DNA of 44,992 bases, taken from assembly GCA_964537955.1 (NCBI GenBank), contig CAZICY010000011.1, positions 1 to 44,992 on the forward strand. The letters run 5' to 3'. Origin of the DNA: Mxb001 sp964537955 (lineage in GTDB: Bacteria; Actinomycetota; Actinomycetes; S36-B12). The first letter of the stretch is position 1, and every line of letters starts with the position of its first letter. The notes under the pieces were generated by a model. It was not told the DNA's origin, did not search any database, and worked only from the letters and a program-made list of their open reading frames with translations. This document shows, one piece after another, positions 13,800 to 22,851 of this stretch. Made by a program: the position numbers and the translations under genes.

Positions 13800-14825
13800 A
13801 TGTGCACGAACTTCAAGGCCCCCATCGCCGAGGACGGCACGGTGGTCGTTGGCCGCAGCCTGGACTACCCCGCCCTCATGGGATTCCAGTTGTGCGTCAC
13901 CCCCACGGGGATGTCGCGGCAGGCGACGGGCCCCGAGCCGGGCGCGCCGGCGAAGTCGTGGACCACGCGGCACGGCGTCGTAGGCCTATCCATTGCGGGC
14001 AACGACGCGCTGGTCTTCGACGGCATGAACGATGCCGGGCTGTCCGCACACGTGCTCTACATGGTCGGGGGCTTCTTCCATGCACCTGACTATCGCGGCG
14101 ATGGCTCCGACGTCAGCCAGGCCGAGCTCGCGTCCTACCTGCTATCGACCTGCGCCACGATCGACGAGGTCCGAGCCGTGCTCGCTGAGACGAATGTCTG
14201 GGGATGGAACGCCGGACTGCCCTTCGTCCCGCCCATACACGTCCTCGTCCACGACCGGACCAGCTCCGCGGCTATCGAATTCCGGCCCGAGGGCATCGTC
14301 GTGGTCGAAAACCCCACAGGCGTAGGCACGAACTCCCCCTACCTCGAATGGCACCTGCTCAATCTCAACAACTACGTGGGCTTCTCGGCCGAGAATCCCA
14401 AGGGGCAGCGTGTGCGGACACGGGTGGGAGGACTGAACATCCGACCGCTCGGCGTGGGATGGGGCCTGCACGGACTGCCCGGCGACTACACCGGCCCTTC
14501 GCGGTTCGTGCGTGCCGTCGCGCTCCTCACCCTCGCCACGACGCCACGGGATGCACGCGAGGCCGAGATGCTCACCCTCCACGTGCTCAACACCTTCGAT
14601 GTGCCGGCGGGCGCAGTGCGCGAGCCGGGACCGGACCACACCACGGTCGACGAGATCACCTACGCCGACACGATCGCCAACCTCACCGACCTGCGCTACT
14701 CCTACCGGGCCTTGGACGACCCCACCGTCTACGTCGTCGACCTCACGCAGACGGACTTCACGGGGGGAGCGCCCCGCTTCCGAGACCTGTCCGCCACGGG
14801 GGACTTCCTGCCCATCACCATCTAG
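13800..14825 (+). CDS. Linear amide C-N hydrolase (choloylglycine hydrolase / penicillin acylase family)
   Basis: This is a 341-aa Ntn-hydrolase. The Met is followed directly by Cys2, which becomes the nucleophile after Met removal. Arg19 and Asp22 in GRSLDY occupy the positions of the bile salt hydrolase catalytic Arg and Asp. Typical later segments are NDAGLSAHVLY, LPFVPPIHVLVHD and NPTGVGTNSPYLEWHL. There is no signal peptide, so it is cytoplasmic. Family members cleave bile salts, penicillin V or acyl-homoserine lactones. The substrate here cannot be told from sequence. GAGGAG precedes the ATG. Confidence 0.9.
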   Translation: MCTNFKAPIAEDGTVVVGRSLDYPALMGFQLCVTPTGMSRQATGPEPGAPAKSWTTRHGVVGLSIAGNDALVFDGMNDAGLSAHVLYMVGGFFHAPDYRGDGSDVSQAELASYLLSTCATIDEVRAVLAETNVWGWNAGLPFVPPIHVLVHDRTSSAAIEFRPEGIVVVENPTGVGTNSPYLEWHLLNLNNYVGFSAENPKGQRVRTRVGGLNIRPLGVGWGLHGLPGDYTGPSRFVRAVALLTLATTPRDAREAEMLTLHVLNTFDVPAGAVREPGPDHTTVDEITYADTIANLTDLRYSYRALDDPTVYVVDLTQTDFTGGAPRFRDLSATGDFLPITI

Positions 14826-14872
14826 GCGCCTCCGAGGGCTCGACGGGCACCCCTCGGTAGAGTCAGCCCGCT

Positions 14873-17344
14873 ATGGCTGACGAGGACATTGCGACGTACG
14901 ACGTCGAGGAGATCCAGGCGCGCTGGCTGCCCGTCTGGGATGACCTGCAGCCCTTCCGCTCTGGCGTAGAAGGCGATCCCCGTCCCACGAAGTACGTCCT
15001 CGACATGTTCCCTTACCCCTCGGGCGACCTCCACATGGGTCACGCCGAGGCCTACGCCCTCGGCGACGTCATCGCGCGCTACTGGGTGCAGCGCGGCTTC
15101 AACGTCATGCACCCCATCGGCTGGGACGCCTTCGGCTTGCCGGCGGAGAACGCCGCGATCCGCCGCGGCGAGGACCCGGGCCTGTGGACCTACGAGAACA
15201 TCGCCCAGCAGAAGGCGTCGATGCGCCGCTACGCCTGCTCCTTCGACTGGGACCGCGTGCTCAACACCTGCGACCCGGAGTACTACCACTGGAACCAGTG
15301 GTTCTTCCTGCAGATGTACGAGCGCGGCCTCGCCTACCGCAAGGCCTCCAACGTCAACTGGTGCCCCAACTGCCAGACCGTGCTCGCCAACGAGCAGGTC
15401 GTGCAGGGACTGTGCGAGCGCTGCGACACCGCGGTGACCAAGAAGAAGCTCACGCAGTGGTACCTCAAGATCACCGACTACGCCGATCGCCTGCTCGACG
15501 ACATGGCGCAGCTCGAGGGTCAGTGGCCCGAGAAGGTCCTGCTCATGCAGCGCAACTGGATCGGCCGCTCCACCGGCGCCGAGGTCGACTTCGTCATCGA
15601 GGGCCGTGAGGAGCCCGTCACGGTCTTCACCACGCGCCCCGACACCCTCTACGGCGCCACGTTCTTCGTCGTCGCTGTCGACTCCGACCTCGCGGCGGAG
15701 CTCGCTGCGGGGACCGAGGCCGAGGCTGAGTTTGCGGCGTACCTGGAGAAGGTCAAGCAGACCTCCGAGATGGATCGCCTCGCGACCGATCGCGACAAGA
15801 CCGGCGTCTTCCTGCACCGCTACGCGATCAACCCGGTCAACGGCGAGCGCATCCCTGTCTGGGCATCTGACTACGTCCTCGCCGACTACGGCACCGGCGC
15901 GATCATGGCCGTGCCCGCGCACGACCAGCGCGACCTGGATTTCGCGCGCCAGTTCGACCTGCCGGTGCGGGTCGTCGTCGATGCAGGGGAGGACCCCAAC
16001 GAGACCGGAGTGGCCACCGCTGATGACGGCCCCCACGTCAACTCCGGTCCGCTCGACGGTCTCGACAAGGCCGAGGCGATCGATGCGATCATCGAGATCC
16101 TCGGCGAGCGCGGCACCGGCAAGGCGTCGATCAACTACCGCCTGCGCGACTGGCTCATCTCGCGTCAGCGCTACTGGGGGACGCCGATCCCGATCGTGCA
16201 CTGCGTCGACTGTGGCGAGGTCCCCGTGCCGATGGATCAACTGCCCGTCACGCTGCCGCCAGCACAGGGCCTGGACCTCAAGCCCAAGGGCACATCACCC
16301 CTGGGTGCGGCGACCGAGTGGGCCACCGTCGCGTGCCCCAGGTGCGGTCGCGCCGATGCCCAGCGCGACGCCGACACCATGGACACCTTCGTCGACTCGT
16401 CCTGGTACTACCTGCGCTACCTCGACCCCCACAAGGCCGATGGTCCCTTCGACGTCGAGGCGGCGAAGAAGTGGATGCCGGTCGACCAGTACGTCGGCGG
16501 CGTGACCCACGCGATCCTGCACCTGCTCTACAGCCGCTTCTTCACCAAGGTGCTCTACGACATGGGCATGGTGGACTTCACCGAACCCTTCACGCGCTTG
16601 CTCAACCAGGGCATGGTCGTCATGGACGGCTCGGCCATGAGCAAGTCGCGCGGCAACCTCGTCAAGCTGTCGGACGAACTCGCCGTCCACGGAGTCGACG
16701 CGATCCGCCTCACCATGGTCTTCGCCGGTCCCCCCGAGGACGACATCGACTGGGCCGACGTTTCGCCCGCGGGCTCCAAGAAGTTCCTCGCGCGCGCCTG
16801 GCGCCTGGCGCAGGACGTGACGAGTGAGCCCGGTGTCGACTTCACCGCGGGCGACCTCGAACTGCGCAAGATGACCCATCGCACGCTGCACGATGCCGCG
16901 CTCGCGGTGGAGACCTACCGCTTCAACGTCGCCGTTGCGAAGGCCATGGAGCTCGTCAACGCCACCCGCAAGGCCATCGACTCCGGCTGCGGTCCGGCCG
17001 ACCCGGCCGTGCGCGAGGCCGCGGAGGCCGTCGCGATCCTGCTCTCCCTCGCCGCGCCGTACACCGCCGAGGACATGTGGCGGCTGCTCGGGCACGCGCC
17101 CTCGGTGGCACGCGCCGGCTGGCCCGAGGTGGACCCGGCCCTGCTCGTCCAGGACTCGGTGACCTGCGTGGTGCAGGTCGCCGGGAAGGTACGCGATCGC
17201 CTCGAGGTGTCTCCTGAGATCAGCGAGGAGGACCTGCGCGCGCTCGCGCTCGCGACCCCCGGAGTGACCAAGGCACTCGAGGGCAAGGGCATCAAGACCG
17301 TCATCGTGCGGCCGCCCAAGCTGGTCAACATCGTCCCGGAGTAG
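14873..17344 (+). CDS. leuS: Leucine-tRNA ligase
   Basis: This is an 823-aa class I synthetase charging tRNA-Leu. The HIGH-type motif is HMGH at 54-57 (after PYPSGDL) and the KMSKS-type motif is AMSKS at about 588-592. A zinc knuckle (CPNCQ...CERCD) lies near residue 165. The CP1 editing domain includes TTRPDTLYGATFFV and the later GTGAIMAVPAHDQRD. DSSWYYLRYLDP is typical of LeuRS. The ATG is preceded by TAGAGT at 9 nt (14858-14863), so the leader is only about 3 nt. An inverted repeat follows the stop. Confidence 0.98.
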   Translation: MADEDIATYDVEEIQARWLPVWDDLQPFRSGVEGDPRPTKYVLDMFPYPSGDLHMGHAEAYALGDVIARYWVQRGFNVMHPIGWDAFGLPAENAAIRRGEDPGLWTYENIAQQKASMRRYACSFDWDRVLNTCDPEYYHWNQWFFLQMYERGLAYRKASNVNWCPNCQTVLANEQVVQGLCERCDTAVTKKKLTQWYLKITDYADRLLDDMAQLEGQWPEKVLLMQRNWIGRSTGAEVDFVIEGREEPVTVFTTRPDTLYGATFFVVAVDSDLAAELAAGTEAEAEFAAYLEKVKQTSEMDRLATDRDKTGVFLHRYAINPVNGERIPVWASDYVLADYGTGAIMAVPAHDQRDLDFARQFDLPVRVVVDAGEDPNETGVATADDGPHVNSGPLDGLDKAEAIDAIIEILGERGTGKASINYRLRDWLISRQRYWGTPIPIVHCVDCGEVPVPMDQLPVTLPPAQGLDLKPKGTSPLGAATEWATVACPRCGRADAQRDADTMDTFVDSSWYYLRYLDPHKADGPFDVEAAKKWMPVDQYVGGVTHAILHLLYSRFFTKVLYDMGMVDFTEPFTRLLNQGMVVMDGSAMSKSRGNLVKLSDELAVHGVDAIRLTMVFAGPPEDDIDWADVSPAGSKKFLARAWRLAQDVTSEPGVDFTAGDLELRKMTHRTLHDAALAVETYRFNVAVAKAMELVNATRKAIDSGCGPADPAVREAAEAVAILLSLAAPYTAEDMWRLLGHAPSVARAGWPEVDPALLVQDSVTCVVQVAGKVRDRLEVSPEISEEDLRALALATPGVTKALEGKGIKTVIVRPPKLVNIVPE

Positions 17345-17399
17345 GCCGTGAGCCGTCACCAGCAGGAACCGGCGGTAGCGGTCGCACAGGGCTCACGGC
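17345..17399 (+). terminator. Inverted repeat after leuS
   Basis: GCCGTGAGCC (17345-17354) and its exact reverse complement (17390-17399) form a 10-bp stem enclosing 35 nt, starting right after the leuS stop. The right arm touches the degV -10 at 17400. It may end leuS transcription or modulate the degV promoter. Confidence 0.5.
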
Positions 17400-17405
17400 T
17401 AGCCT
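17400..17405 (+). promoter_or_regulatory. -10 element of a leaderless promoter for degV
   Basis: TAGCCT, then exactly 6 nt, then ATG 17412. Confidence 0.55.
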
Positions 17406-17411
17406 GGTGAG

Positions 17412-18260
17412 ATGTCCGCGGCCGCCGTCGTCACCGATTCCACCGCGTACCTGCCCGCCGACCTCCTGGAGGGCTCCGGCATCGAGATCGTGCCCGTGCA
17501 GGTCGTGATCGGTGGGCGTCCCTACGACGAGACGGCCGACGAGGCGAGCCCCGCGCGCGTCGCCGATGCGCTGCGCGCCTGGCAGCCGGTGACGACGAGC
17601 AGGCCGTCACCGGAGAGATTCCGCAGGGCGTTCCAGGAGGCCGCCGAGCACGGTGCGGACGCGATCGTGTGCGCCACCCTCTCCTCGCGCATGTCGGCGA
17701 CTTACGAATCCGCGGAGTTGGCGGCCAAAGAGGTCGACATTCCCGTCCACCTCGTCGACAGCCGCACAGTGGGCATGGGTCTCGGCTTCGCCGTACTCGC
17801 CGGCGCGCGTCGCGCGCGCGAGGGAGCATCAGCCGATGAGGTCGCCACGCTCGTCGAGCGTCGTGCGCGCGCATCGACATCGCTCTTCTACGTCGACACG
17901 CTCGAATACCTGCGCCGCGGTGGCCGCATCGGTGCGACGCGCGCGGCATTCGGTCAGGCCCTGCAGGTCAAGCCGATCCTGCAGATCCTTGACGGCGAGG
18001 TGATGCCGCTCGAGCGCGTGCGTACGACATCGAAGGCCCTCGCCCGCCTCACCGAGCTCACCCTCGCCGCGACCCTCGGCCGCCGGGTGGAGATCGCCGT
18101 GCAGCACCTCGACGCGGCGGAGCGCGCGCACGCGCTTGCGGCGACCCTCGAGGAGGCTCTCCCACACACGCGGGTCGTCCTGTGCCCGCTGGGCGCCGTC
18201 GTCGGTGCCCACACCGGCCCGGGCATCGTCGCCTCCGTGGTCTCCCCGATCCTCGACTAG
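17412..18260 (+). CDS. DegV family fatty-acid-binding protein
   Basis: DegV/FakB proteins bind a fatty acid in a cleft between two alpha/beta lobes. In Firmicutes they present it to the kinase FakA. The 282-aa product begins with the family signature AAVVTDSTAYLPADLL and has VTTSRPSPERF, IVCATLSSRMSATYESA (usually LSS.LSGTY.SA), VDSRTVGMGLGF and YVDTLEYLRRGGRIG. The C-terminal GPGIVA fits the usual H.GPG end. No FakA-like gene is in view. Homologues occupy the same place (before comEA) in mycobacteria. Confidence 0.92.
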   Translation: MSAAAVVTDSTAYLPADLLEGSGIEIVPVQVVIGGRPYDETADEASPARVADALRAWQPVTTSRPSPERFRRAFQEAAEHGADAIVCATLSSRMSATYESAELAAKEVDIPVHLVDSRTVGMGLGFAVLAGARRAREGASADEVATLVERRARASTSLFYVDTLEYLRRGGRIGATRAAFGQALQVKPILQILDGEVMPLERVRTTSKALARLTELTLAATLGRRVEIAVQHLDAAERAHALAATLEEALPHTRVVLCPLGAVVGAHTGPGIVASVVSPILD

Positions 18261-18333
18261 CGTCCACAGGGCCTCAGCGCCACGCTCATCCACCGCGTGT
18301 GGCCACGCCCGGGCCGAGGCGTCCGAGCGTCCC

Positions 18334-18339
18334 TAGCGT
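18334..18339 (+). promoter_or_regulatory. -10 element of a leaderless promoter for comEA
   Basis: TAGCGT, then exactly 6 nt, then GTG 18346; no ribosome site is present. Confidence 0.5.
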
Positions 18340-18345
18340 CACCCG

Positions 18346-18951
18346 GTGACCTGGAGCCCGCGGACCCTGCGTGCCCTCGCCATGCTCCTGGGCGCGCTCC
18401 TGCTTGTGGTCGGCTACTGGTGGTGGCAGGGGCGTGCCCGCCCGATCCTCACGCTGCCCGAGCCCGCCGCCTCGGCCAGCGCGCCCTCGCCTGCGGCCCG
18501 ACCACTCGGCGAGGTCACCGTGCACGTGCGCGGGCGCGTGACGCGACCCGGCGTCGTCACGCTGCCGTCCGGCGCCCGGGTCATCGACGCGATCGACGCC
18601 GCTGGCGGCCTGCGCGCTGGGGCCTCGATCGGCGACCTCAACCTCGCGCGCCTGCTCGTCGACGGCGAGCAGGTCGCGGTCGGCGTGCGCCCCGCGCGCG
18701 ATCCTGCGGCGGCCCCGACGGCCGGCTCCGCCGTCGCCGACGACCCCGGTGCACCGGCGCTGCTCGACATCAACAGCGCGAGCCCGGCGGAACTCGAAGA
18801 GCTGCCGGGCATCGGCCCCGTGCTCGCCCAGCGCATCGTGCAGTGGCGCGTGGACAACGGACCCTTCCCCGATGTCGAGGTGCTCGGCGAGGTGAGTGGC
18901 ATTGGCGATGCGCTCATGGCCCAGCTGCGGCCACTGGTGCGTGTCGGATGA
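18346..18951 (+). CDS. comEA: ComEA-type DNA-binding protein (SLBB plus helix-hairpin-helix)
   Basis: ComEA captures incoming double-stranded DNA outside the membrane for transformation. The 201-aa protein has one N-terminal membrane helix (about 8-26) and a Pro/Ala linker. An SLBB domain follows at about 55-115 (VTVHVRGRVTRPGVVTLPSGARV), then a C-terminal helix-hairpin-helix pair at about 138-200 (DINSASPAELEELPGIGPV, then GEVSGIGDALMAQLRPLV). The GTG start has a leaderless -10. The stop overlaps the comEC start as ATGA. Confidence 0.93.
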   Translation: MTWSPRTLRALAMLLGALLLVVGYWWWQGRARPILTLPEPAASASAPSPAARPLGEVTVHVRGRVTRPGVVTLPSGARVIDAIDAAGGLRAGASIGDLNLARLLVDGEQVAVGVRPARDPAAAPTAGSAVADDPGAPALLDINSASPAELEELPGIGPVLAQRIVQWRVDNGPFPDVEVLGEVSGIGDALMAQLRPLVRVG

Positions 18952-21272
18952 CCGGGCTGATCCCTGGCGCCCTGGCCGCGTGGCTGCTGGCCCTGGCCGG
19001 CACCCTCCTCCTCGCGCACGGAGTGGACCCGGCGGCGGTCATCCGCGGCCAGGCCTCCGCCGCGGTGGCCGCCGGCCTCCTGATCTGCGTTGCCGTCGCG
19101 CGCCGACGCCTCGCCTGGGCTGCCCTGGGGTCGGTGGCCGCGGTGACGCTGCTGTCGTCCGCGTCGTACGCCGCGACGATCTCGGCCGCGCCGCTCGATG
19201 CCATCGGCTCCCGCGTGACCGTGGAGGCCGCCGTCATCGGCGACATGCGCATGCGCACCGGCCTGGGCGGACCCGCACTCGACGTGCGCGCACACGCGTC
19301 TCGCGTGTCCAGCGCGCGCGGCGATTGGGCACTGGGCGCCCCCGTCATCGTGCGCATGCCGCCCGAGGCTCAGCCGCCCATCGGCGCGAAGGTGAGCGTG
19401 GTGGGCAGCCTGCGCGAGGGCGACCCGCTGCGCGGATTCGCCGCGCTCGTCGACGCGGACCGGATCGAAGTGATCGAGCCGCCCGGAGCCCTCGGGTCGA
19501 TGGCAAATGCCGTGCGCGGAGCGCTGCGGGCCTCGCTCATCGGCGCACCCGAGCGCTCCGCGGCGCTCGTCGAGGGGCTCGCGGTCGGCGACGAGACCGC
19601 CCAGCCGCCTGAGCTCGCTGAGCACATGCGCGTGGCCGGCCTCTCGCATCTGACGGCCGTGTCCGGTGGCAACACGTCCATCGTCGTGGGCGCCGTCCTG
19701 CTCGTGGCGACCGTCATCGGACTGGGCATCCACCTGCGCGTGACCGCGGCAGCCCTGGCGCTGGGGGCCTTCGTCGTCATCGTCGGCCCGCAGCCCAGCG
19801 TGCTGCGGGCATCGGTCATGGCGGTGGTGGCCCTGCTGGCGATCATCACCGGCTCCCGCCGGACGGGGCTGCATGCCCTGGCATTCGCGGTCGTCGTGCT
19901 CGTCGTGCTCTCCCCGGCCCTGGCCTCATCGTGGGGGTTCGCCCTGTCGGTGGCAGCCACGGCCGGCCTCATCGTGCTGGCGGCGCCGATCGTGTCGCGC
20001 TGGGGGCAGGGAGGGCATGCCCGCCGAGCGGTCGTCGCCGCGCTTGCGCTCACCGTCGGCGCGCAGATCACCACACTGCCGCTCATCGCCGCCTTCGGCG
20101 ACGGACTCAGTCTGGTCTCCGTCCCCGCCAACCTGCTCGCCACTCCGGCTGTCGCACCGGTCACGGTCCTCGGCCTGCTCGCCGCCGTCACCGGCACCGT
20201 GTCCGCGCCGCTGGCAGCCCTGCTCGCACGGTTCGCCGAGCCGTTCGCGGCCTGGATCGCCTGGGTGGCGCAGACGACATCGTCGTGGCCTGCGTCGACG
20301 CTGCCGTGGCCCGGCGGACTCGGCGGCGCGGCCCTGGCCGCACTCGTCGCCGCGGCACTCGCGCACGCGATCCGCCGTCATCGCGGACGACATGAGCGCT
20401 CGGGCCGGCCCCGCACCCTGGTCCTCGCCGCGGTGGTGCTCGCCGCGGTTGCGGTGCTCGCGCTGAGGATCCCCGAGCGAGCGGGGTGGCCCCCGCCGGG
20501 GTGGCTCGCCCTGGCCTGCGACGTCGGCCAGGGCGACGCCCTCATCCTGAAGGGGGAGAGCGGTGGCACGGTGGTGGTCGACGCCGGCCCTGATCCCCAA
20601 GCGATCGACCGCTGCCTCGACGACGCCGGAGTCGATCGCGTCGACCTGCTCGTGCTCACACACCACCACGCGGACCACGTCGACGGCGTGCCGGGCGTCC
20701 TGCAGGGCCGGGTCGTCGCTGCCGCCCTCGTCTCCCCGCTGCGCGAGCCGGTGGAGCAGGCCGACAAGGTCGGTGCCTGGCTCGTGGGGATCCCCACCAC
20801 GGCGGCGCAGGCAGGCCAGCGCATGGACGTCGGCGGCATCTCGCTGAGCGTGCTGTGGCCGCAGCGGATCATCCGCGGCCCGGAGTCGGCGCCCAACAAC
20901 GCCAGCGTGGTGCTGCTCGCTGACGTGCGCGGCACACGCGTGCTGCTGCTCGGCGATGTCGAAGTTGCCGCCCAGGTCGCCTTGCGCACCTCGCTTGCGG
21001 GCCCGGGAGTCGACATCGTCAAGGTGCCTCATCACGGGAGCCGCTTCCAAGATCCCGCCCTCGCGGCGTGGACAGCCGGCCGCGTCGCCCTCGTGAGCGT
21101 CGGCGAGGGCAACCGCTACGGCCATCCGGCCCCCGAGACCCTGCGGTCATGGGAAAGCGCCGGAGCCGTCGTGGCGCGCACCGACCTGGCCGGCGACGTG
21201 GCGGTCACGGCCCCCGCGCCCGGGTCCGACCCCGGGCTCGGCGTGGTGACACGGCGCACCTCGGCGGGTTGA
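18948..21272 (+). CDS. comEC: ComEC/Rec2 DNA-uptake channel protein
   Basis: ComEC forms the inner-membrane channel for single-stranded DNA uptake. The 774-aa product has an N-terminal part with membrane helices and a DUF4131-like region. The central Competence domain (MRVAGLSHLTAVSGGNTSIVVG onward) carries many helices. A C-terminal metallo-beta-lactamase-like domain shows LALACDVGQGDALIL and the metal motif THHHADHVDG near residue 570, plus VPHHGSRF. The length is normal. ATG 18948 overlaps the comEA stop. A possible two-tier hairpin (21272-21307: AGCCCG/CGGGCT outer, GCGG/CCGC inner) follows the stop. Confidence 0.95.
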   Translation: MTGLIPGALAAWLLALAGTLLLAHGVDPAAVIRGQASAAVAAGLLICVAVARRRLAWAALGSVAAVTLLSSASYAATISAAPLDAIGSRVTVEAAVIGDMRMRTGLGGPALDVRAHASRVSSARGDWALGAPVIVRMPPEAQPPIGAKVSVVGSLREGDPLRGFAALVDADRIEVIEPPGALGSMANAVRGALRASLIGAPERSAALVEGLAVGDETAQPPELAEHMRVAGLSHLTAVSGGNTSIVVGAVLLVATVIGLGIHLRVTAAALALGAFVVIVGPQPSVLRASVMAVVALLAIITGSRRTGLHALAFAVVVLVVLSPALASSWGFALSVAATAGLIVLAAPIVSRWGQGGHARRAVVAALALTVGAQITTLPLIAAFGDGLSLVSVPANLLATPAVAPVTVLGLLAAVTGTVSAPLAALLARFAEPFAAWIAWVAQTTSSWPASTLPWPGGLGGAALAALVAAALAHAIRRHRGRHERSGRPRTLVLAAVVLAAVAVLALRIPERAGWPPPGWLALACDVGQGDALILKGESGGTVVVDAGPDPQAIDRCLDDAGVDRVDLLVLTHHHADHVDGVPGVLQGRVVAAALVSPLREPVEQADKVGAWLVGIPTTAAQAGQRMDVGGISLSVLWPQRIIRGPESAPNNASVVLLADVRGTRVLLLGDVEVAAQVALRTSLAGPGVDIVKVPHHGSRFQDPALAAWTAGRVALVSVGEGNRYGHPAPETLRSWESAGAVVARTDLAGDVAVTAPAPGSDPGLGVVTRRTSAG

Positions 21273-21307
21273 GCCCGGCGGGCCGGCCAAGCCGCCCTTG
21301 TCGGGCT
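21272..21307 (+). terminator. Possible two-tier hairpin after comEC
   Basis: AGCCCG (21272-21277) pairs with CGGGCT (21302-21307), and inside it GCGG (21278-21281) pairs with CCGC. There is no T-tract. It lies between the comEC stop and the holA -10, so termination is plausible. Confidence 0.4.
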
Positions 21308-21331
21308 GACCCGCGTGGCATGCTGGCCTGC

Positions 21332-22330
21332 GTGAGCTTGCCCATCACCCTCATCGCGGGATCCGAAGAGGTCCTCGTGAAGCAGGCGGTGGAGCAGGCG
21401 CGCGTCGAGGCACGTGAGCGCGACGGCGCCGATCCTGATCGACGCACAGTGTCCGCGGCCGACGAGGGCGCCGTGCCGGCGCTGGCCGAAGCCCTCGGGC
21501 CCACGCTCTTCGACGAGCCGGCGCTGGTGATCGTCACCGACGCCGACCAGATCGACGAGGCCCTCTGGCGCGTCCTCGACGCAGCGATCGCCGACCCGCC
21601 CCCTGGCGTCTCCCTGGTGGTGACGCACCCCGGCGGAGTCAAGGGCAAGAAGTACCTCACCGCCCTGCGCAGCGCCGGAGCCAAGGACATCTCGTGCGCG
21701 GCGCTGAAGAAGGGGCGCCAGACAGAGGACTTCCTCGCGGCCGAGGTCCGCCGCCGCGGGCGCAAGGCCACGCCCGGCGCGATTCATGCCCTCTATGAGG
21801 CCATCGGCCACGACGTCGCACTCCTGATGGGGGCCATCGCCCAGCTGTGCAGCGACGTCGAGAGCGGACCCATCGACGAGGAGGCCGTGGCGCGCTACTT
21901 CGTCGGCGTCGCCGACGTGCAGGGCTACCGCGTCTCCGACGCCGTCTGGGATCGCCGCCCCGTCGACGCCCTCCGCGACCTGCGCTGGATGGCCGAGTCG
22001 TCCGGCCGCGCCGGGGTTGGCCCCGCCGTGACGGCCATGCTCGGCACCGGGCTGCGGTCGCTCGTCCGCGTGCAGGGCCTGCCGCCGGCCATGAGCGAGG
22101 CCGATGCGATGCAGGAGACCGGCATCCGCTTCGACTGGCAGCTGCGCAACGCCCGCAACCGGGCCAAGCGCTGGCGCGCCGATCGGCTGGCTGCCGCAGC
22201 CGTCGGACTCGCCGACCTCGACGTCGCCGTCAAGGGCGGCCTGCGCGAGGGGGAGTCTCGCGACGTGGACCAGAAGCTGCACGACATGGAGTCCTACGTC
22301 GTGCGCACCGCATCGCGCACCGACTCCTAG
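21332..22330 (+). CDS. holA: DNA polymerase III subunit delta
   Basis: The delta subunit opens the beta clamp in the clamp-loader complex. The 332-aa protein starts LPITLIAGSEEVLVKQAVEQ, the usual first strand of HolA, followed by the degenerate AAA+ domain (LGPTLFDEPALVIVTDAD) and the C-terminal collar domain. The neighbour order comEC-holA-rpsT supports the call. GTG 21332 was chosen, with CATGCT 7 nt upstream as a leaderless -10 (21319-21324). ATG 21320 would add four residues but falls inside that element. Confidence 0.92.
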   Translation: MSLPITLIAGSEEVLVKQAVEQARVEARERDGADPDRRTVSAADEGAVPALAEALGPTLFDEPALVIVTDADQIDEALWRVLDAAIADPPPGVSLVVTHPGGVKGKKYLTALRSAGAKDISCAALKKGRQTEDFLAAEVRRRGRKATPGAIHALYEAIGHDVALLMGAIAQLCSDVESGPIDEEAVARYFVGVADVQGYRVSDAVWDRRPVDALRDLRWMAESSGRAGVGPAVTAMLGTGLRSLVRVQGLPPAMSEADAMQETGIRFDWQLRNARNRAKRWRADRLAAAAVGLADLDVAVKGGLREGESRDVDQKLHDMESYVVRTASRTDS

Positions 22331-22371
22331 TCCATCCCGACTCCGAGTCCGCTCCACCCCCGGATACGACG

Positions 22372-22399
22372 AAGGCCCGGTCCTTGTGGACCGGGCCTT
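22372..22399. terminator. Bidirectional terminator between holA and rpsT
   Basis: AAGGCCCGGTCC-TTGT-GGACCGGGCCTT is a perfect 12-bp stem with a 4-nt loop. It lies between the convergent stops of holA (22330) and rpsT (22416). The A and T ends make it work on either strand. Confidence 0.92.
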
Positions 22400-22415
22400 C
22401 GAGCGAAGTCTGTGC

Positions 22416-22676
22416 CTAGATCTCCGCGGCGCGCTTGGCGATCGAGGACTTGCGGTTGGCCGCCTGGTTGGGGTGGATGACGCCCTTGCTCACGGCCTTG
22501 TCGAGCTGGCGGCAGGCCTCGCGGGCGAACTCCTGGGCCTTGCCGGCATCGCCGGCCTCGGCGGCATCGCGGAACTTGCGGATGTGGGTCTTGAGGGAGG
22601 ACTTCACGGACTTATTGCGCAGCCGCGCCTTCTCATTGGTGCGGTTGCGCTTGATCTGCGACTTGATGTTCGCCAC
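22416..22676 (-). CDS. rpsT: 30S ribosomal protein bS20
   Basis: This 86-aa basic protein of the small subunit binds 16S rRNA helices near the 5' domain. The characteristic ANIKSQIKRNRTNEKAR start, KSSLKTH and the end segment KGVIHPNQAANRKSSIAKR are all present. The start is GTG, with a GAGGTAGAGG-type purine tract upstream. The gene is divergent from lepA across 175 bp. In that gap an imperfect GC-rich inverted repeat (about 22738-22763) could be part of the rpsT leader or the lepA upstream region; nothing else is recognised there. Confidence 0.97.
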   Translation of the reverse strand: MANIKSQIKRNRTNEKARLRNKSVKSSLKTHIRKFRDAAEAGDAGKAQEFAREACRQLDKAVSKGVIHPNQAANRKSSIAKRAAEI

Positions 22677-22839
22677 GGGTGAGCCTCTACCTCTCGAATG
22701 CGATCGACCCGGCCATGGGGGCTGGGCCGAGCACCAAGGGTACCCGGGGGCCCTCCGGGACCCAAATCGCCCTCGGATCCGCCTTCCGAGCCGGCTGCCG
22801 AGGCGCCGACGGCGACCTGCCGGTCAGGAAGGGCCGTGA

Positions 22840-22845
22840 CAGGAT
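22840..22845 (+). promoter_or_regulatory. -10 element of a leaderless promoter for lepA
   Basis: CAGGAT, then exactly 6 nt, then GTG 22852, with no purine-rich ribosome site of the usual kind. Confidence 0.5.
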
Positions 22846-22851
22846 GCTGGG

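Noticed and set aside
18297..18947. Open frame continuing upstream of comEC
   Set aside because: The frame is only open by chance. It reads as Arg/Ala-rich noise across comEA, and the comEC start at 18948 overlaps the comEA stop.
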